A DNA stretch of 64,000 nt from CAVVIH01 sp963748295 (lineage in GTDB: Bacteria > Acidobacteriota > Vicinamibacteria > Vicinamibacterales > 2-12-FULL-66-21), in NCBI GenBank assembly GCA_963748295.1, contig CAVVIH010000001.1:372001-436000 (forward strand), written 5' to 3'. A model generated the notes under the pieces. It was not told the origin of the DNA and made no database searches. It worked only from the letters and a program-made list of their open reading frames with translations. How positions within the stretch are numbered: position 1 is the stretch's first letter; every line of letters begins with the position of its first letter. Below are positions 1-8,582 of this stretch, piece by piece. The translations under genes and the position numbers were made by a program.

Positions 1-224
1 GCGCGTTGAGCTGGGGACTTGGCTGGGGGCTCGAATCGGCCGCGGGCCGCGACTACATCTGGCACTGGGGCGACAACGGCACCTACAAGAACTTCGTCCT
101 CGCGCATCCAGCGTCGCGGTCCGCCGTGCTCGTGTTCACCAACGGGAGCAACGGGATGCGGATTGCCGAGCACATCGTCGTCGCCGCGTCGGGCCTCGAG
201 CATCCAGCGTTCGATTGGCTGTAG
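1..224 (+). CDS. Serine hydrolase (beta-lactamase-like), C-terminal fragment
   Basis: Only the last ~73 codons are in the window; the frame is open from base 3 and the 5' end is cut by the window edge. The visible residues include GLGWGLE, WHWGDNGTYKNF and AVLVFTNGSNG. These match the C-terminal strand region of class C beta-lactamase-like serine hydrolases, where an HxGxNxG-type motif replaces the KTG box and is followed by 'vvvltNg'. The family contains secreted esterases, D-aminopeptidases and PBP-like enzymes. The catalytic SxxK would lie upstream, so substrate and activity cannot be judged. The next gene starts 33 bases downstream on the same strand. Family assignment is fairly sure; function is not. 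Confidence 0.7.
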   Translation, partial: ALSWGLGWGLESAAGRDYIWHWGDNGTYKNFVLAHPASRSAVLVFTNGSNGMRIAEHIVVAASGLEHPAFDWL

Positions 225-257
225 ATCACGATGCCTGGCGGCGGATAATCGCGACCA

Positions 258-1208
258 GTGCTGAAGTCACTCGAATCCGCGGCCGACATCGTCTACGAGG
301 CCATGCGCCCGACGACCGAACAGCGCTGGCCGCTGCTGGACGAGCGCTGCGGCGCCGAGGTCTGGGTCAAGCACGAGAACCACACGCCGGTCGGCGCCTT
401 CAAGGTGCGCGGCGGGCTCGTCTACATCGATCATCTGCGGCGCTCCTCGCCGGATGTTCGCGGCGTGGTTGCGGCGACGCGCGGCAATCATGGCCAGTCC
501 ATTGCGTTTGCAGCGCGCAGGTATGGCATTCCTTGCGCGGCGGTCGTCCCGCACGGCAACAGCGTCGGCAAGAACCGGGCGATGCAGGCGTTCGGGGCGG
601 AGCTGATCGAGCGCGGCCACGACTTTCAGGCGTCGCTCGAAGCCGCAGCGCTGATTGCGGCCGAGCGCGGCTGGCATCTCGTGCCGTCCTTCGACGCGCT
701 GCTCGTGCGAGGTGTCGCGACCTACTCGCTGGAGCTGTTCCGCGCCGTGCCCGATCTCCACACGCTGTATGTGCCGATCGGCCTCGGCTCGGGCATCTGC
801 GGCGCCATCGCCGTCCGCGATGCGCTTGCGCTCGATACGCAGATCGCTGGCGTCGTTTCCGCCGCTGCGCCGGCCTACGCCCATTCGATCGTGTCAGGAC
901 GCCCGGTGTCTCATGAGGTGACGACCAGGATCGCGGACGGGATGGCGTGCAGAACGCCAAATCCCGAAGCGCTCGAGGTCATCAGGCGAGGGGTTGCGCG
1001 CATCGTGGCCGTCAGCGATGACGAGGTCGAAGCGGCGATGCGCGCCATCTACGACGACACCCACAACGTCGCCGAGGGCGCCGGCGCCTCGGGCCTTGCC
1101 GCGCTGCTCCAGGAGCGGGATCGAATACGAGGTAAGAAGGTCGGCTTCATCCTCACCGGCGCCAACGTCGATGCTGAAGCATTCGCGCGGGTCCTGTCCG
1201 CCAGCTGA
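258..1208 (+). CDS. PLP-dependent threonine/serine dehydratase-like enzyme
   Basis: A 316-residue cytoplasmic enzyme of the tryptophan-synthase-beta (fold type II) PLP family. It most resembles catabolic threonine/serine dehydratases, which deaminate L-Thr or L-Ser to a 2-oxoacid. Residue K49 in GAFKVRGG is the expected Schiff-base lysine. TRGNHGQ (about 74-80) is the substrate/cofactor loop, and GLGSGIC (175-181) is the phosphate-binding glycine loop. There is no C-terminal ACT domain, so no allosteric isoleucine control is expected. The start is GTG at 258; no earlier in-frame start fits. The stop lies inside a heptamer repeat. A racemase or another beta-eliminating member of the fold cannot be excluded. 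Confidence 0.85.
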   Translation: MLKSLESAADIVYEAMRPTTEQRWPLLDERCGAEVWVKHENHTPVGAFKVRGGLVYIDHLRRSSPDVRGVVAATRGNHGQSIAFAARRYGIPCAAVVPHGNSVGKNRAMQAFGAELIERGHDFQASLEAAALIAAERGWHLVPSFDALLVRGVATYSLELFRAVPDLHTLYVPIGLGSGICGAIAVRDALALDTQIAGVVSAAAPAYAHSIVSGRPVSHEVTTRIADGMACRTPNPEALEVIRRGVARIVAVSDDEVEAAMRAIYDDTHNVAEGAGASGLAALLQERDRIRGKKVGFILTGANVDAEAFARVLSAS

Positions 1209-1244
1209 TGGCTGATAGCTGATAGCTGACAGCTGAAAGCTACA
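1203..1244. repeat. Heptamer tandem repeat, AGCTGAT family
   Basis: Six near-copies of a 7-base unit (agctgat, ggctgat, agctgat, agctgac, agctgaa, agctaca) begin within the last codons of the dehydratase and fill the short gap to the next gene. No other element is visible in this gap except AT-rich DNA near 1248-1258 that might serve as a -10 region. Confidence 0.75.
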
Positions 1245-1290
1245 CGTAGTATTCTTAATCCGCCTGCCTGTCAGATCCCTGAGGATCCCT

Positions 1291-3095
1291 ATGAACCACG
1301 CCGGTTCCCGGTCAGCTCGTTTCGGGCTTGGACTCGCGACGCTGGCAGCTGTTGACGCTCATCGCCGGCGCTCAGGAGCCGCAGCCCCCGTCGATCCGCA
1401 CGCGCATCACGATGGTGCCCATCGACGTGCGCGTCGTGGACCGCGACGGCAAGCCGGTCACGGATCTGAAGCCGGAGGATTTCACGGTCTCAGAGAACCG
1501 CGTGCCGCAGCAGATCAAGCACTTCTTTGCCACTGCCTTGACCGCGGATCCGTCCGCCGCCGTCCCCGTGCCGGAGTTGCTGAAGGCGCCCGGCCCGGAT
1601 CTCGCGCCGCGCAACCGGCGCATCTTCCTGCTGCTGCTCGGGCGCGGGCGGTTGACGGGGCCCTCGAACGAGCTCAAGGCGGCCGAAGAATTCGTCCAAT
1701 CGAAGCTGCTGCCGCAGGATCAGATTGCCGTTCAGGCCTACAACCGCGCGACCGATTTCACGACCGATCACGCGAAGATCGTGGAGGTCGTCAAGCAGTT
1801 CAAGGCGCGCCACACGAAGATCGAGTCGATGCTCAGCCAGTACTTCAGCGGGCTCCGGGCCATATACGGGTCGAAGACGATTCCGGCAAACATCCAGAAA
1901 GAAATCGATGCAGTCTTCGAGGCGGCAGGCAGCCTGAGACCGCGCGAGATTACGCCGGGGCAGATCGTCGATCGCGAGCGGCATCACGAAAGACGTGCGG
2001 CAGACGGCGGAGGAGCTGCAGCGCGCGGAAATCCTGAGGGCGCGATCGCCGGAGGCGCCGGGCCTTCCGGACACGGCCGCCACCGCCACCGCCGATCGGC
2101 TCGACGTGTCCTTCGACGACTACATCGCCGGGCAGGTCGAGCTGATGCACGACCTCGGCAACCTGTATGCGGGCATCGAGTACATGCGCCATCTGGACGG
2201 CGAAAAGCACCTGGCGTTCGTCACTCCGAGAGGGCTTCCGCTGCCGCGAGCGGAAAACGAGACCAGCGTCGCCAGGGTGGCCAGCGATGCACGCGTGGCG
2301 GTGCACATCCTCTTCACCGCCGGGGTTGTCGGCGCGCCACCGCCGCGATTCGTGACCGCGCCGAATGGCGGCCGCGCGATCGACATGCGGTCTGTTCCAA
2401 CGCCGGCGGCAGTGTTCGGACAGACGTTCATGATCCAGGGTCTCAGGCGGGTCGCGGATCTGACCGGCGGACAGCTGACCGCATTCCGCTACGGCGATCA
2501 GGCGTTCGCCAAGCTCGATCAGACGACGCGCTTCCAGTACCTGCTCGGCTATTACCCGACGAATACGGCGATGAACGGCGCGTTCAGGCGCATCGAGGTC
2601 AAGGTGAACCGGCCCGGCGTGACGGTGTTGTACCGTCGCGGCTACTATGCATCGCCGCAACTCGTGCCGCTCGACCGCCGCGAGTTCCAGACGTTCAGCC
2701 GCATATCGGCCGCCGGACGCTACTCGGAGCCGCTCAACGACATCAGGATCACGCTCAAGCCGCCGGCGCCAGTCAGCGGCGCGAGCGAGATGACGGTCGA
2801 AGGGTCGATCGACGTATCGCGCGTGAAGTTCGAGCAGGTTGAAGGCCGCTACACCGCGACGATCGACATCGCCGTCTATGCGGGCACCGAACGCGAAAGC
2901 GTCGTCGGCGACACATTGAAGAAAGTGGAACTTCGGCTGCCCGAGGAAGTTTATCGAGCGGTGATGCGGGAAGGGGCGTCGTTCAGCGCGCGGATTCCGC
3001 TGTCAGCCGATCCCGAGTTCGTGAAAGTGGTCGTCTACGACTACGCGTCGGACCTGCTGGGAAGCTCAGTGCTGAAACTGAAAAGTAAGAAGTAA
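1291..3095 (+). pseudogene. VWFA-related acidobacterial protein, broken by two frame shifts
   Basis: A secreted VWFA-like protein of the acidobacterial family. It aligns well by eye with the intact paralogue at 55918-57630: both share VDxRVxDRDGKPVTDL, LLGRGRLxGPS, the LLPQDxxAVxAYNRATDF block and FQYLLGYxPTN. The frame breaks twice. Near 1350 the signal peptide (MNHAGSRSARFGLGLATLAA...) shifts into the ...LTLIAGAQEP frame. Near 1978, after ITPGQIVDRE, it shifts into GITKDVRQTAEE. Removing one base at each site restores a single ~600-residue reading frame. The rest of the gene shows no decay, so these may be assembly errors rather than true inactivation. The start ATG at 1291 has GAGGA upstream. 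Role unknown. Confidence 0.8.
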
Positions 3096-3110
3096 GAAGG
3101 TAAGAAGTAG
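3083..3110. repeat. Heptamer tandem repeat, AGTAAGA family
   Basis: About four units of AGTAAGA/AGGTAAGA span the stop codon of the VWFA gene and fill the 22-base gap to the convergent LuxR gene. The reverse complement of the same unit (TTCTTAC/TTCCTAC) forms a longer array at about 32137-32206. Confidence 0.7.
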
Positions 3111-3117
3111 TGCTGCG

Positions 3118-3489
3118 CTACAGCGCAACCAGGCCCCGTCTCAGTGCGATGCGGACGGCGTCGGTGCGGTTCGAAGCTCCGAGCTTGCCGAAGATCGCCG
3201 CGAGGTGAAACTTCACCGTTTCGTCGCTCAGTCCGAGGCGGGCCGCGATGGCCTTGTTCGTCAGACCATCCGCGAGCAGGTTCAATACCTGCGCTTCTCG
3301 GGCGGTGAGCGGCTCGACCAGCGCCGCATCGTCGAGCGGCGTTGCCGCGACCAGAAAGGCGCTGGCATCGACGCCGAGCGAACGGGCGGCGCTCAGTGTC
3401 GGTGCTTCACCAGCAATCTCGACGCCTGGCGGCAGCTGCGCGCGCAGCCGGTCGCGCCGCAGCGCCGGCCCGACCAGCACGACGCGCAT
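3118..3489 (-). CDS. LuxR-type DNA-binding regulator with a half-length receiver
   Basis: A 123-residue protein. Residues ~60-123 form a canonical LuxR helix-turn-helix (LTAREAQVLNLLADGLTNKA...TVKFHLAAIFGKLGASNRTDAV). Residues 1-58 look like the first half of a response-regulator receiver (RVVLVGP..., GVEIAGEAPT). The acidic pair after strand 1 is replaced by GPAL, no phospho-acceptor Asp is visible after strand 3 (AFLVAATPL), and the second half of the receiver is missing. It therefore probably works without phosphorylation. It lies 33 bases downstream of the HtrA-like gene on the same strand, so the two are probably co-transcribed. DNA binding is confident; the input signal is unknown. Confidence 0.85.
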   Translation of the reverse strand: MRVVLVGPALRRDRLRAQLPPGVEIAGEAPTLSAARSLGVDASAFLVAATPLDDAALVEPLTAREAQVLNLLADGLTNKAIAARLGLSDETVKFHLAAIFGKLGASNRTDAVRIALRRGLVAL

Positions 3490-3522
3490 ACAGGTAATGA
3501 CGCAGCTGGAGCGCGAAAGGAT

Positions 3523-4416
3523 TTACTTTTTCGGCCGTTCCGCGATCGTGATCGTCACGCTGCGTTCCGATCCTCCACGCAGGATCCGTGCGACGACGCT
3601 TTGTCCGACTTGACGAGCGATCAGCGCATCGAGCAGGTCGTCAGGCGTTTCCACCGGCCGCCCGTCGAACTCCAGGATCACGTCGCCGACGAGGATGCCC
3701 GCGCTCTCGGCGGGGCTCGACGGCGTCACGCCGACAACGACGAGGGCATGCGCCAGGCCGCCAGACCGCTGCGACGCAGGCAGCTCCGCGCGCTGCGCTG
3801 CCAGCCCGACGAAGCCCCGGCGCGGCGTGCCAGAGGTCTGCACCTGCGACGCCGACGCCCACGCAATCGACACCGGTATGGCCACCCCGAAGCCGCGGAT
3901 CGCCGACGCGGTTGCGATGCCGCTGAGCCGTCCTGACGCATCGAAGATCCCGCCGCCGGCGAACCCGTCGTGCATCCGTGCGGTGATCCGGAAGACGCGT
4001 GGGATTTGACGGCGCCGCCCGGTGCGAAGCGGACCGCCGACGACCGCCACGATTCCGGCGCTTGCCGTCACCGCGTTGCTCCACGAGCGCGCGACGGCGA
4101 TCGCGATCTCTCCGGCGCGCGGCTCTCGATCGCTCGTCGGCGGTGCGCCGCTGATGTTCGCACGCGTTCGCAGGATCGCCAGGCCGGTCGCGGGATCCCA
4201 TCCCGCCATTTCGGCCTCGAGCGCATCGTCCTTCCCATGCAGCCGGACTTTGAGCCCCTCGTCGCGCCCGATGCCATGCGCGCTCGTCACGATCGTGCTC
4301 GAGTCGTAGACGACGCCGCTGACTGGCTGCCGTCCGCCCTGCACCTGCACGACGTACGGCGCGGCCGTCTCGACGATTCCGGCCAACTCGTCGGATAGTG
4401 TCTGAATGTTCGTCAT
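3523..4416 (-). CDS. HtrA-like PDZ protein with a degenerate protease domain
   Basis: A 297-residue S1C/HtrA-type protein with a trypsin-like domain (~10-190) and a C-terminal PDZ domain (~200-293; ESAGILVGDVILEFDGRPV). The catalytic His is kept (H47 in TSAHGIG). The Asp position is Gly (DPATGLAIL, G78; usually DLAVL) and the nucleophile position is Ala (GFAGGGIF, A153; usually GNSGGPL). It is therefore predicted to be proteolytically dead. No signal peptide or membrane segment is visible at the ATG start (4416), which suggests a cytoplasmic peptide-binding or sensor protein, unlike periplasmic DegP. A longer frame upstream has no plausible start. It is followed by the LuxR-type regulator gene. 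Confidence 0.85.
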   Translation of the reverse strand: MTNIQTLSDELAGIVETAAPYVVQVQGGRQPVSGVVYDSSTIVTSAHGIGRDEGLKVRLHGKDDALEAEMAGWDPATGLAILRTRANISGAPPTSDREPRAGEIAIAVARSWSNAVTASAGIVAVVGGPLRTGRRRQIPRVFRITARMHDGFAGGGIFDASGRLSGIATASAIRGFGVAIPVSIAWASASQVQTSGTPRRGFVGLAAQRAELPASQRSGGLAHALVVVGVTPSSPAESAGILVGDVILEFDGRPVETPDDLLDALIARQVGQSVVARILRGGSERSVTITIAERPKK

Positions 4417-4423
4417 GCCTGCG

Positions 4424-4429
4424 ATTCTG
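4424..4429 (-). promoter_or_regulatory. Possible -10 hexamer of the HtrA-like gene
   Basis: CAGAAT on the minus strand ends 7 bases before the ATG at 4416. If it is a -10 element, transcription would start at or next to the start codon. No clear -35 is seen. The match to TATAAT is 4 of 6, so this is weak on its own. Confidence 0.3.
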
Positions 4430-4451
4430 CCGCTCGCAGGCCGTGCAGGGA

Positions 4452-6428
4452 TCACCCGAATGGGGAGGTGGTCCCCGCCGTGCGAGAAGGTTCGCGCCTG
4501 ATCGAATACACGAGGCCTGAGCCTTCGCTGTACTCCAGCCTGAACGTGTCGGAGAACGCCTTGAGGCGTTCCGACATCACCGCCCACTCGCCGGGCGGGT
4601 ACAGGTCGGTGTGGATGACTACGTAGGTGACGCCGAGATCGATCAGGCTCTGGACGGTGAAATCATCGGGAAAGCCGCGCAGCCGGTTGAAGAGGGTCGA
4701 GTGAAGCGGCGGGCGCAGCCCGCTGTAGCCGTTCACCAGCGGCTGCCAGTGCGCCGTCGAGTGCAGCATGTAGCGGGTGTGGAGCGCTTCGGAATGCAGC
4801 AGCGGCAGTTCGGCGACGACGAACGGCTTCGGCTGCGCGGCAAGCCAGCGATCGACGCCGGGGATCTCGATGCGGTACGGGATCGTCGGCAGCGGCAGTG
4901 CGGCGAACTCGATCAGGAGCGCGAGGCCGAGCGCCGCGGCCAGCGCCGGCCGTCCGGACGGTCCGAATCGTCCACGCAGCCGCTCGAATCCGAGTCCCGA
5001 GAGCACCGCCAGTCCCAGCACCCCGAGCAGCATGAATCGCGACGGCCCGCGAATGAAGTTCATTCCCGGCAGCCAGTAGACCAGCGGCCAGAGGCTCAGA
5101 GGCGGGCCCACCGCAAGGCCAAGGCTGACCAGCGTCATCAGCGTGTAGACGATAGTGACGTCGCGGCGCCCTACGCCTCGCCAGCGCAGGAACGCGTGAT
5201 ACAGCCCGCCCGCGTTCTGGACCAGCGTGATCGGCGCCTTTCGCACGATCGCGAGCCGGAGAGCCAGGCACACGACACTCATCGCCAATGCGCGCCACGG
5301 GTCCCGAGCGGAGAACAACAGCACGTCGTCGAAACGCAGCCTGAGACGTCCGAAAACAGTTATCGCCAGCGTCACCCCCAACGAGAGGATGACGAGGGTG
5401 TTGAGGACGACCGCCACACGATCCCACGTGCTGTGCGGCGCTGAGGCCGCTCGTTCACGCAGGCCGTCCCGCCTCCAGATGCTGATGATGGCGATCGACG
5501 CGAGCACCAGCGGCAGATATCCCGGAAAGAGAAACGCGCTGGCCTTTTCGTTGATGTGCGCCGCGGGAAAGAACGACAACAGCCACGCGTGCAGGCTGGA
5601 GGGAGACGCGAGGAAGCTTTCCGGCGCCGCCGCCCAATCGAAGAGTCCGCGCCTGAGTCCCATCTCCGCTTGAACGATGCGATAGGGCACCACCAGCGCC
5701 AGGGCAGGCAGCAACAGGAGAAATGCCGGCACGCCGGCGTCACGAATCATCTGTCGAACGCCGGCCGTTTCCCCAATCAGCATTCGATAACCGACGATGC
5801 ACAGCGCGCCGACAATCAGGAACACGGCGCCATGCCCGCTGGTGAGCGCCTGCAGCGTGAAGAATGCAACCGCGAAGTGCAGATCGCGCCTGCGGCCGCC
5901 GTCGAGATACGCGTGAATCGAGGCGAGCGCGAACGGCACCCACTGCACCGTCGTCAGGTGCAGCTGCGTGATGCGGAAGAATCGCGGCGGCGAGAAGGCG
6001 AAGATCAGGCCGCAGATGAGCGCGCCAGCCACGCCGAGGCCAACCCGGCGGCCCAGAATGTACGCCCCGAGTCCGCACAGCGCGCAGGAAAGCAGCGCGA
6101 CCACGTTCAGCGCCAGGACGGGGTTGCCGGTCAGCCAGAGAACGGGTGCGGCGAACAGCGTGCTCCCGATCAGGTTCTCGGAATAGGCGAGCGTCAGCCG
6201 CTGCGGATGATAGATGTTGGCGTCGAAGATCGTCAGCGGCCGGTGAACGAGCGCGTAGGTGTCCCACGCGAGCGTCCACATGAACAGCTCCGTGTCGGGC
6301 CCGCCGGCCGCGACGCGGCTGCCGGGATTGGCCGTCAGTGGCCAGGCGAGGACGAGGGTGAGAACGACGTAAAGGGCAAACGCGGCGCCCTTGTGTGTAA
6401 CGCGTGCGTCGGAAATATCCGGGTTCAC
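4452..6428 (-). CDS. Multi-spanning membrane protein, probable GT-C-type glycosyltransferase
   Basis: A 658-residue membrane protein. A first membrane segment lies near residues 13-28 (FALYVVLTLVLAWPLTANP), followed by many hydrophobic segments (for example VLALNVVALLSCALCGLGAY, GALICGLIFAF, FLLLLPALALVVPY, GLALAVGPPLSLWPLVYWLPG) and a soluble C-terminal ~150 residues. An acidic first loop (AGGPDTELFMWTLAWDT) and the overall layout resemble PMT/DUF-type GT-C glycosyltransferases, which use lipid-linked sugars. This is a fold-level guess. The GTG start at 6428 overlaps the stop of the M24 peptidase gene (GTGA), so translation is probably coupled. No catalytic motif can be assigned with certainty. 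Confidence 0.75.
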   Translation of the reverse strand: MNPDISDARVTHKGAAFALYVVLTLVLAWPLTANPGSRVAAGGPDTELFMWTLAWDTYALVHRPLTIFDANIYHPQRLTLAYSENLIGSTLFAAPVLWLTGNPVLALNVVALLSCALCGLGAYILGRRVGLGVAGALICGLIFAFSPPRFFRITQLHLTTVQWVPFALASIHAYLDGGRRRDLHFAVAFFTLQALTSGHGAVFLIVGALCIVGYRMLIGETAGVRQMIRDAGVPAFLLLLPALALVVPYRIVQAEMGLRRGLFDWAAAPESFLASPSSLHAWLLSFFPAAHINEKASAFLFPGYLPLVLASIAIISIWRRDGLRERAASAPHSTWDRVAVVLNTLVILSLGVTLAITVFGRLRLRFDDVLLFSARDPWRALAMSVVCLALRLAIVRKAPITLVQNAGGLYHAFLRWRGVGRRDVTIVYTLMTLVSLGLAVGPPLSLWPLVYWLPGMNFIRGPSRFMLLGVLGLAVLSGLGFERLRGRFGPSGRPALAAALGLALLIEFAALPLPTIPYRIEIPGVDRWLAAQPKPFVVAELPLLHSEALHTRYMLHSTAHWQPLVNGYSGLRPPLHSTLFNRLRGFPDDFTVQSLIDLGVTYVVIHTDLYPPGEWAVMSERLKAFSDTFRLEYSEGSGLVYSIRREPSRTAGTTSPFG

Positions 6429-7822
6429 CGCACGAGGAACAGCTTGTCCTGCCGCCGCAGCGCCCATCGGATACGCCCATCCGCGCCGACGATCGCGTCC
6501 TCTTCCTGTGCGATCCTCACTGCCTGGTTGTCCCACTCGGGGACTCTCGTCGTCGCCTGCAGCTCGATGGAGTACCACATCGAGGGGATCACCTTTGCGT
6601 CGCCGCGTCCCGGCACGCCGTCCTGGTAGTCCCACAGCCCGATCAGCGGTCCCGAGCCATGGCCGTGCAGGCCAATCGGATGCGAATAGATGGTGCCGGT
6701 GATCTCGCTCTTGCGCATGCGGGCAAGCGACGCCTGAAGGATCTCGTTGCCCGATCGGCCCGGGCGGATTTCGTCCATCACGATGTCCTGCAGCGCGTTG
6801 GCGTTGGCGAGCGCGCGCTTGAGTCCGTCCGGCGCGTCCGATTCGCCTGGCTTGAGGACGTATGCATTGTGCTGCGTGTCGGTGTTCAGGCGCGCGGCCG
6901 TGATGCCGACGTCGCAATGCAGCACGTCGCCGTGCTGGATGACCGGATCAGGGCCGAGCTGCTCCGCGGTCATGCCCTTCCGCTGCACGCTGACGCTCGG
7001 CTGGAACCACGTGTCGAGGCCGAGATCGTTGACGCGCTGGCGCCACCACCAGACGAGATCGCTCGTGCGCGTCTGGCCGGGCGTGATGTGCTTCGACGAG
7101 AACATCTCCTGCGTCATCTGCCAGACGAGCTCCTGCATGCGCCGGTAGAAGACTTCTTCCTCGGGCAGCCGTGCCGCGATCAGCTCCAGCGGCAGCGCTT
7201 CGGCATCCTTGAACTTCGACGCCCACGATTGGCCGAGCGCCGCGGACATGCCTTTCAGTTCACCGCTCGTCAGGCCGTCGGAAAATGCGAACACGGTGGA
7301 GCGATTGATTCCGATCACGCGCGGGTTCCGCTCCTCGACGACGGCCTTGAGGATCTGCCACTGCTCGTCGCCCCACAACTCCGCCTGCTGACCCCTGCCG
7401 ACGTCGCCGGCGGCAGCTTTGGCGGATCGCCGCGCTTCGAAGACGCCCCCCTGCGACGTGCCCCCGAGCGCGATGCGCTCGACGCAGGACGCGGCGGCCG
7501 CGGCGCCCGACGCGGCGCACTTGTCGAAGAACACGTAGATCGTGCGGCGGCGCGCCGCGAATGTTTCCGGCGACGTGATCGCCTTGAACACCGGGTCTTC
7601 CGTGTATTCCCGCATCGGAACGACCCACAGATCGACCCCGTGCTTCCGCATCAGCGCGGGCAGGAACGTGTCGAGCCGCTTGCGGAGCCACTCCTGCTGC
7701 ATCTCCGCCTGCTCGCGCACCGTTCCGAGCGGCCGCTGGCTCGTTTGCGCGGCTGCGGACGAGACCGCGGCTGCGAGCGCTGCCGTTACGATGACCGGAA
7801 TGACCCGACTCCGTGCTCTCAT
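6425..7822 (-). CDS. Secreted M24 metallopeptidase (Xaa-Pro aminopeptidase-like)
   Basis: A 465-residue protein with a signal peptide (residues 1-~26, ...AAAVSSAAAQ), an N-terminal creatinase-like domain, and a C-terminal pita-bread peptidase domain from ~220. All five metal ligands seem to be present: D304 (GDVLHCDVGI), D315 (NTDTQHNAY), H386 or H388 (GLHGHGSGP), E420 (YSIELQ) and E440/E441 (AQEEDAI). It is expected to be a periplasmic dinuclear-metal aminopeptidase that removes N-terminal residues before proline. The ATG start at 7822 is separated from the divergent gluconate-dehydrogenase pair by 65 bases. It is translationally coupled to the downstream membrane protein, a pairing whose meaning is not obvious. 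Confidence 0.88.
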   Translation of the reverse strand: MRARSRVIPVIVTAALAAAVSSAAAQTSQRPLGTVREQAEMQQEWLRKRLDTFLPALMRKHGVDLWVVPMREYTEDPVFKAITSPETFAARRRTIYVFFDKCAASGAAAAASCVERIALGGTSQGGVFEARRSAKAAAGDVGRGQQAELWGDEQWQILKAVVEERNPRVIGINRSTVFAFSDGLTSGELKGMSAALGQSWASKFKDAEALPLELIAARLPEEEVFYRRMQELVWQMTQEMFSSKHITPGQTRTSDLVWWWRQRVNDLGLDTWFQPSVSVQRKGMTAEQLGPDPVIQHGDVLHCDVGITAARLNTDTQHNAYVLKPGESDAPDGLKRALANANALQDIVMDEIRPGRSGNEILQASLARMRKSEITGTIYSHPIGLHGHGSGPLIGLWDYQDGVPGRGDAKVIPSMWYSIELQATTRVPEWDNQAVRIAQEEDAIVGADGRIRWALRRQDKLFLVR

Positions 7823-7856
7823 AAATCACCACTCACAAATCACCATTCACAAATCA
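7823..7856. repeat. Heptamer repeat, AAATCAC/CAxTCAC family, in a divergent promoter region
   Basis: Alternating 7-base units (aaatcac, cactcac, aaatcac, cattcac, aaatca) fill half of the 65-base divergent gap. Next to it is TATCAT at 7859-7864, a possible -10 for either the rightward gene (ATG 7888) or, read on the other strand as GATACC/ATGATA, the leftward peptidase gene. Confidence 0.65.
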
Positions 7857-7887
7857 GGTATCATCCCTTCCCGGGCGGTCATCTTAT

Positions 7888-8574
7888 ATGACAACACGCA
7901 CTATCGCGAGACGCGAAGCAATCGGCAGGCTCGCGCTCGGAAGCCTTGGCGTGGCGGCGGCGCCGGTGTGGCTCGAAGCGCTGACGGCCCGCGCGATCGA
8001 GCACGCGGAAGGCTGGTCGACCGCGCGCGCGGCCGCGGCGGCAGCCTGGAAGCCGAAGGCGCTGACGACGCATCAGGCGGAAACGGTGGCCACCATCGCC
8101 GAGCTGATCATCCCGCAGACCGAGACAGCAGGCGCACGCGCCGCGCGTGTGCACGAGTTCATCGACGAAGTCCTCTACGACGACGAACCGGCCACCCGCA
8201 ACAAGTTCTTCAACGGCCTGAGCTGGGTCGATCAGCGCTCACGGAGCCGTTACGGCGTCGAGTTCATCAAGGCGACGCCCGATCAGCAGGTTGAGCTCCT
8301 GACGCCAATCAGCCGGCCGGCTGACAAGACCGCGACGCCAGCGGCGCAGAAGGAATCACCATACGTGACTGTGCAAGCGCAGCAGCAGGAGCGGCCCGAG
8401 CAGCCGCCGGAAGTCGCCCTCGACTTCTTCAGCGCGATCAAGTCGCTGACGATCACCGGCTATTACACGTCGGAAGCCGGCATGAAAGAGGAACTGGACG
8501 ACGACGGCACGCTGTTCTTCGAAACCTACAAGGGCTGTGCCGATCCCCATCATGGTTTCGAGCCGGCAAAGTAG
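7888..8574 (+). CDS. Gluconate 2-dehydrogenase subunit 3 family protein (Tat-exported)
   Basis: A 228-residue protein with a twin-arginine signal (RREAIGRLALGSLGVAAAP, residues ~8-26). The mature part matches the small gamma subunit of membrane-bound FAD-dependent sugar/alcohol dehydrogenases (LTTHQAETVATIAELIIPQTETAGARAARVHEFIDEVL, then late YYTSEAGMKEEL and GCADPHHG). In that family the small subunit chaperones and co-exports the FAD subunit through Tat. The FAD subunit gene begins 8 bases after this stop, consistent with co-expression. A Pro/Gln-rich insert (~142-175) before the C-terminal segment is somewhat unusual. No cytochrome c subunit gene is adjacent. Confidence 0.85.
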   Translation: MTTRTIARREAIGRLALGSLGVAAAPVWLEALTARAIEHAEGWSTARAAAAAAWKPKALTTHQAETVATIAELIIPQTETAGARAARVHEFIDEVLYDDEPATRNKFFNGLSWVDQRSRSRYGVEFIKATPDQQVELLTPISRPADKTATPAAQKESPYVTVQAQQQERPEQPPEVALDFFSAIKSLTITGYYTSEAGMKEELDDDGTLFFETYKGCADPHHGFEPAK

Positions 8575-8582
8575 GGACAGCG

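Noticed and set aside
4611..5444. Open frame antisense to the membrane protein gene
   Set aside because: The translation is almost entirely charged residues, typical of the complement of a hydrophobic protein.
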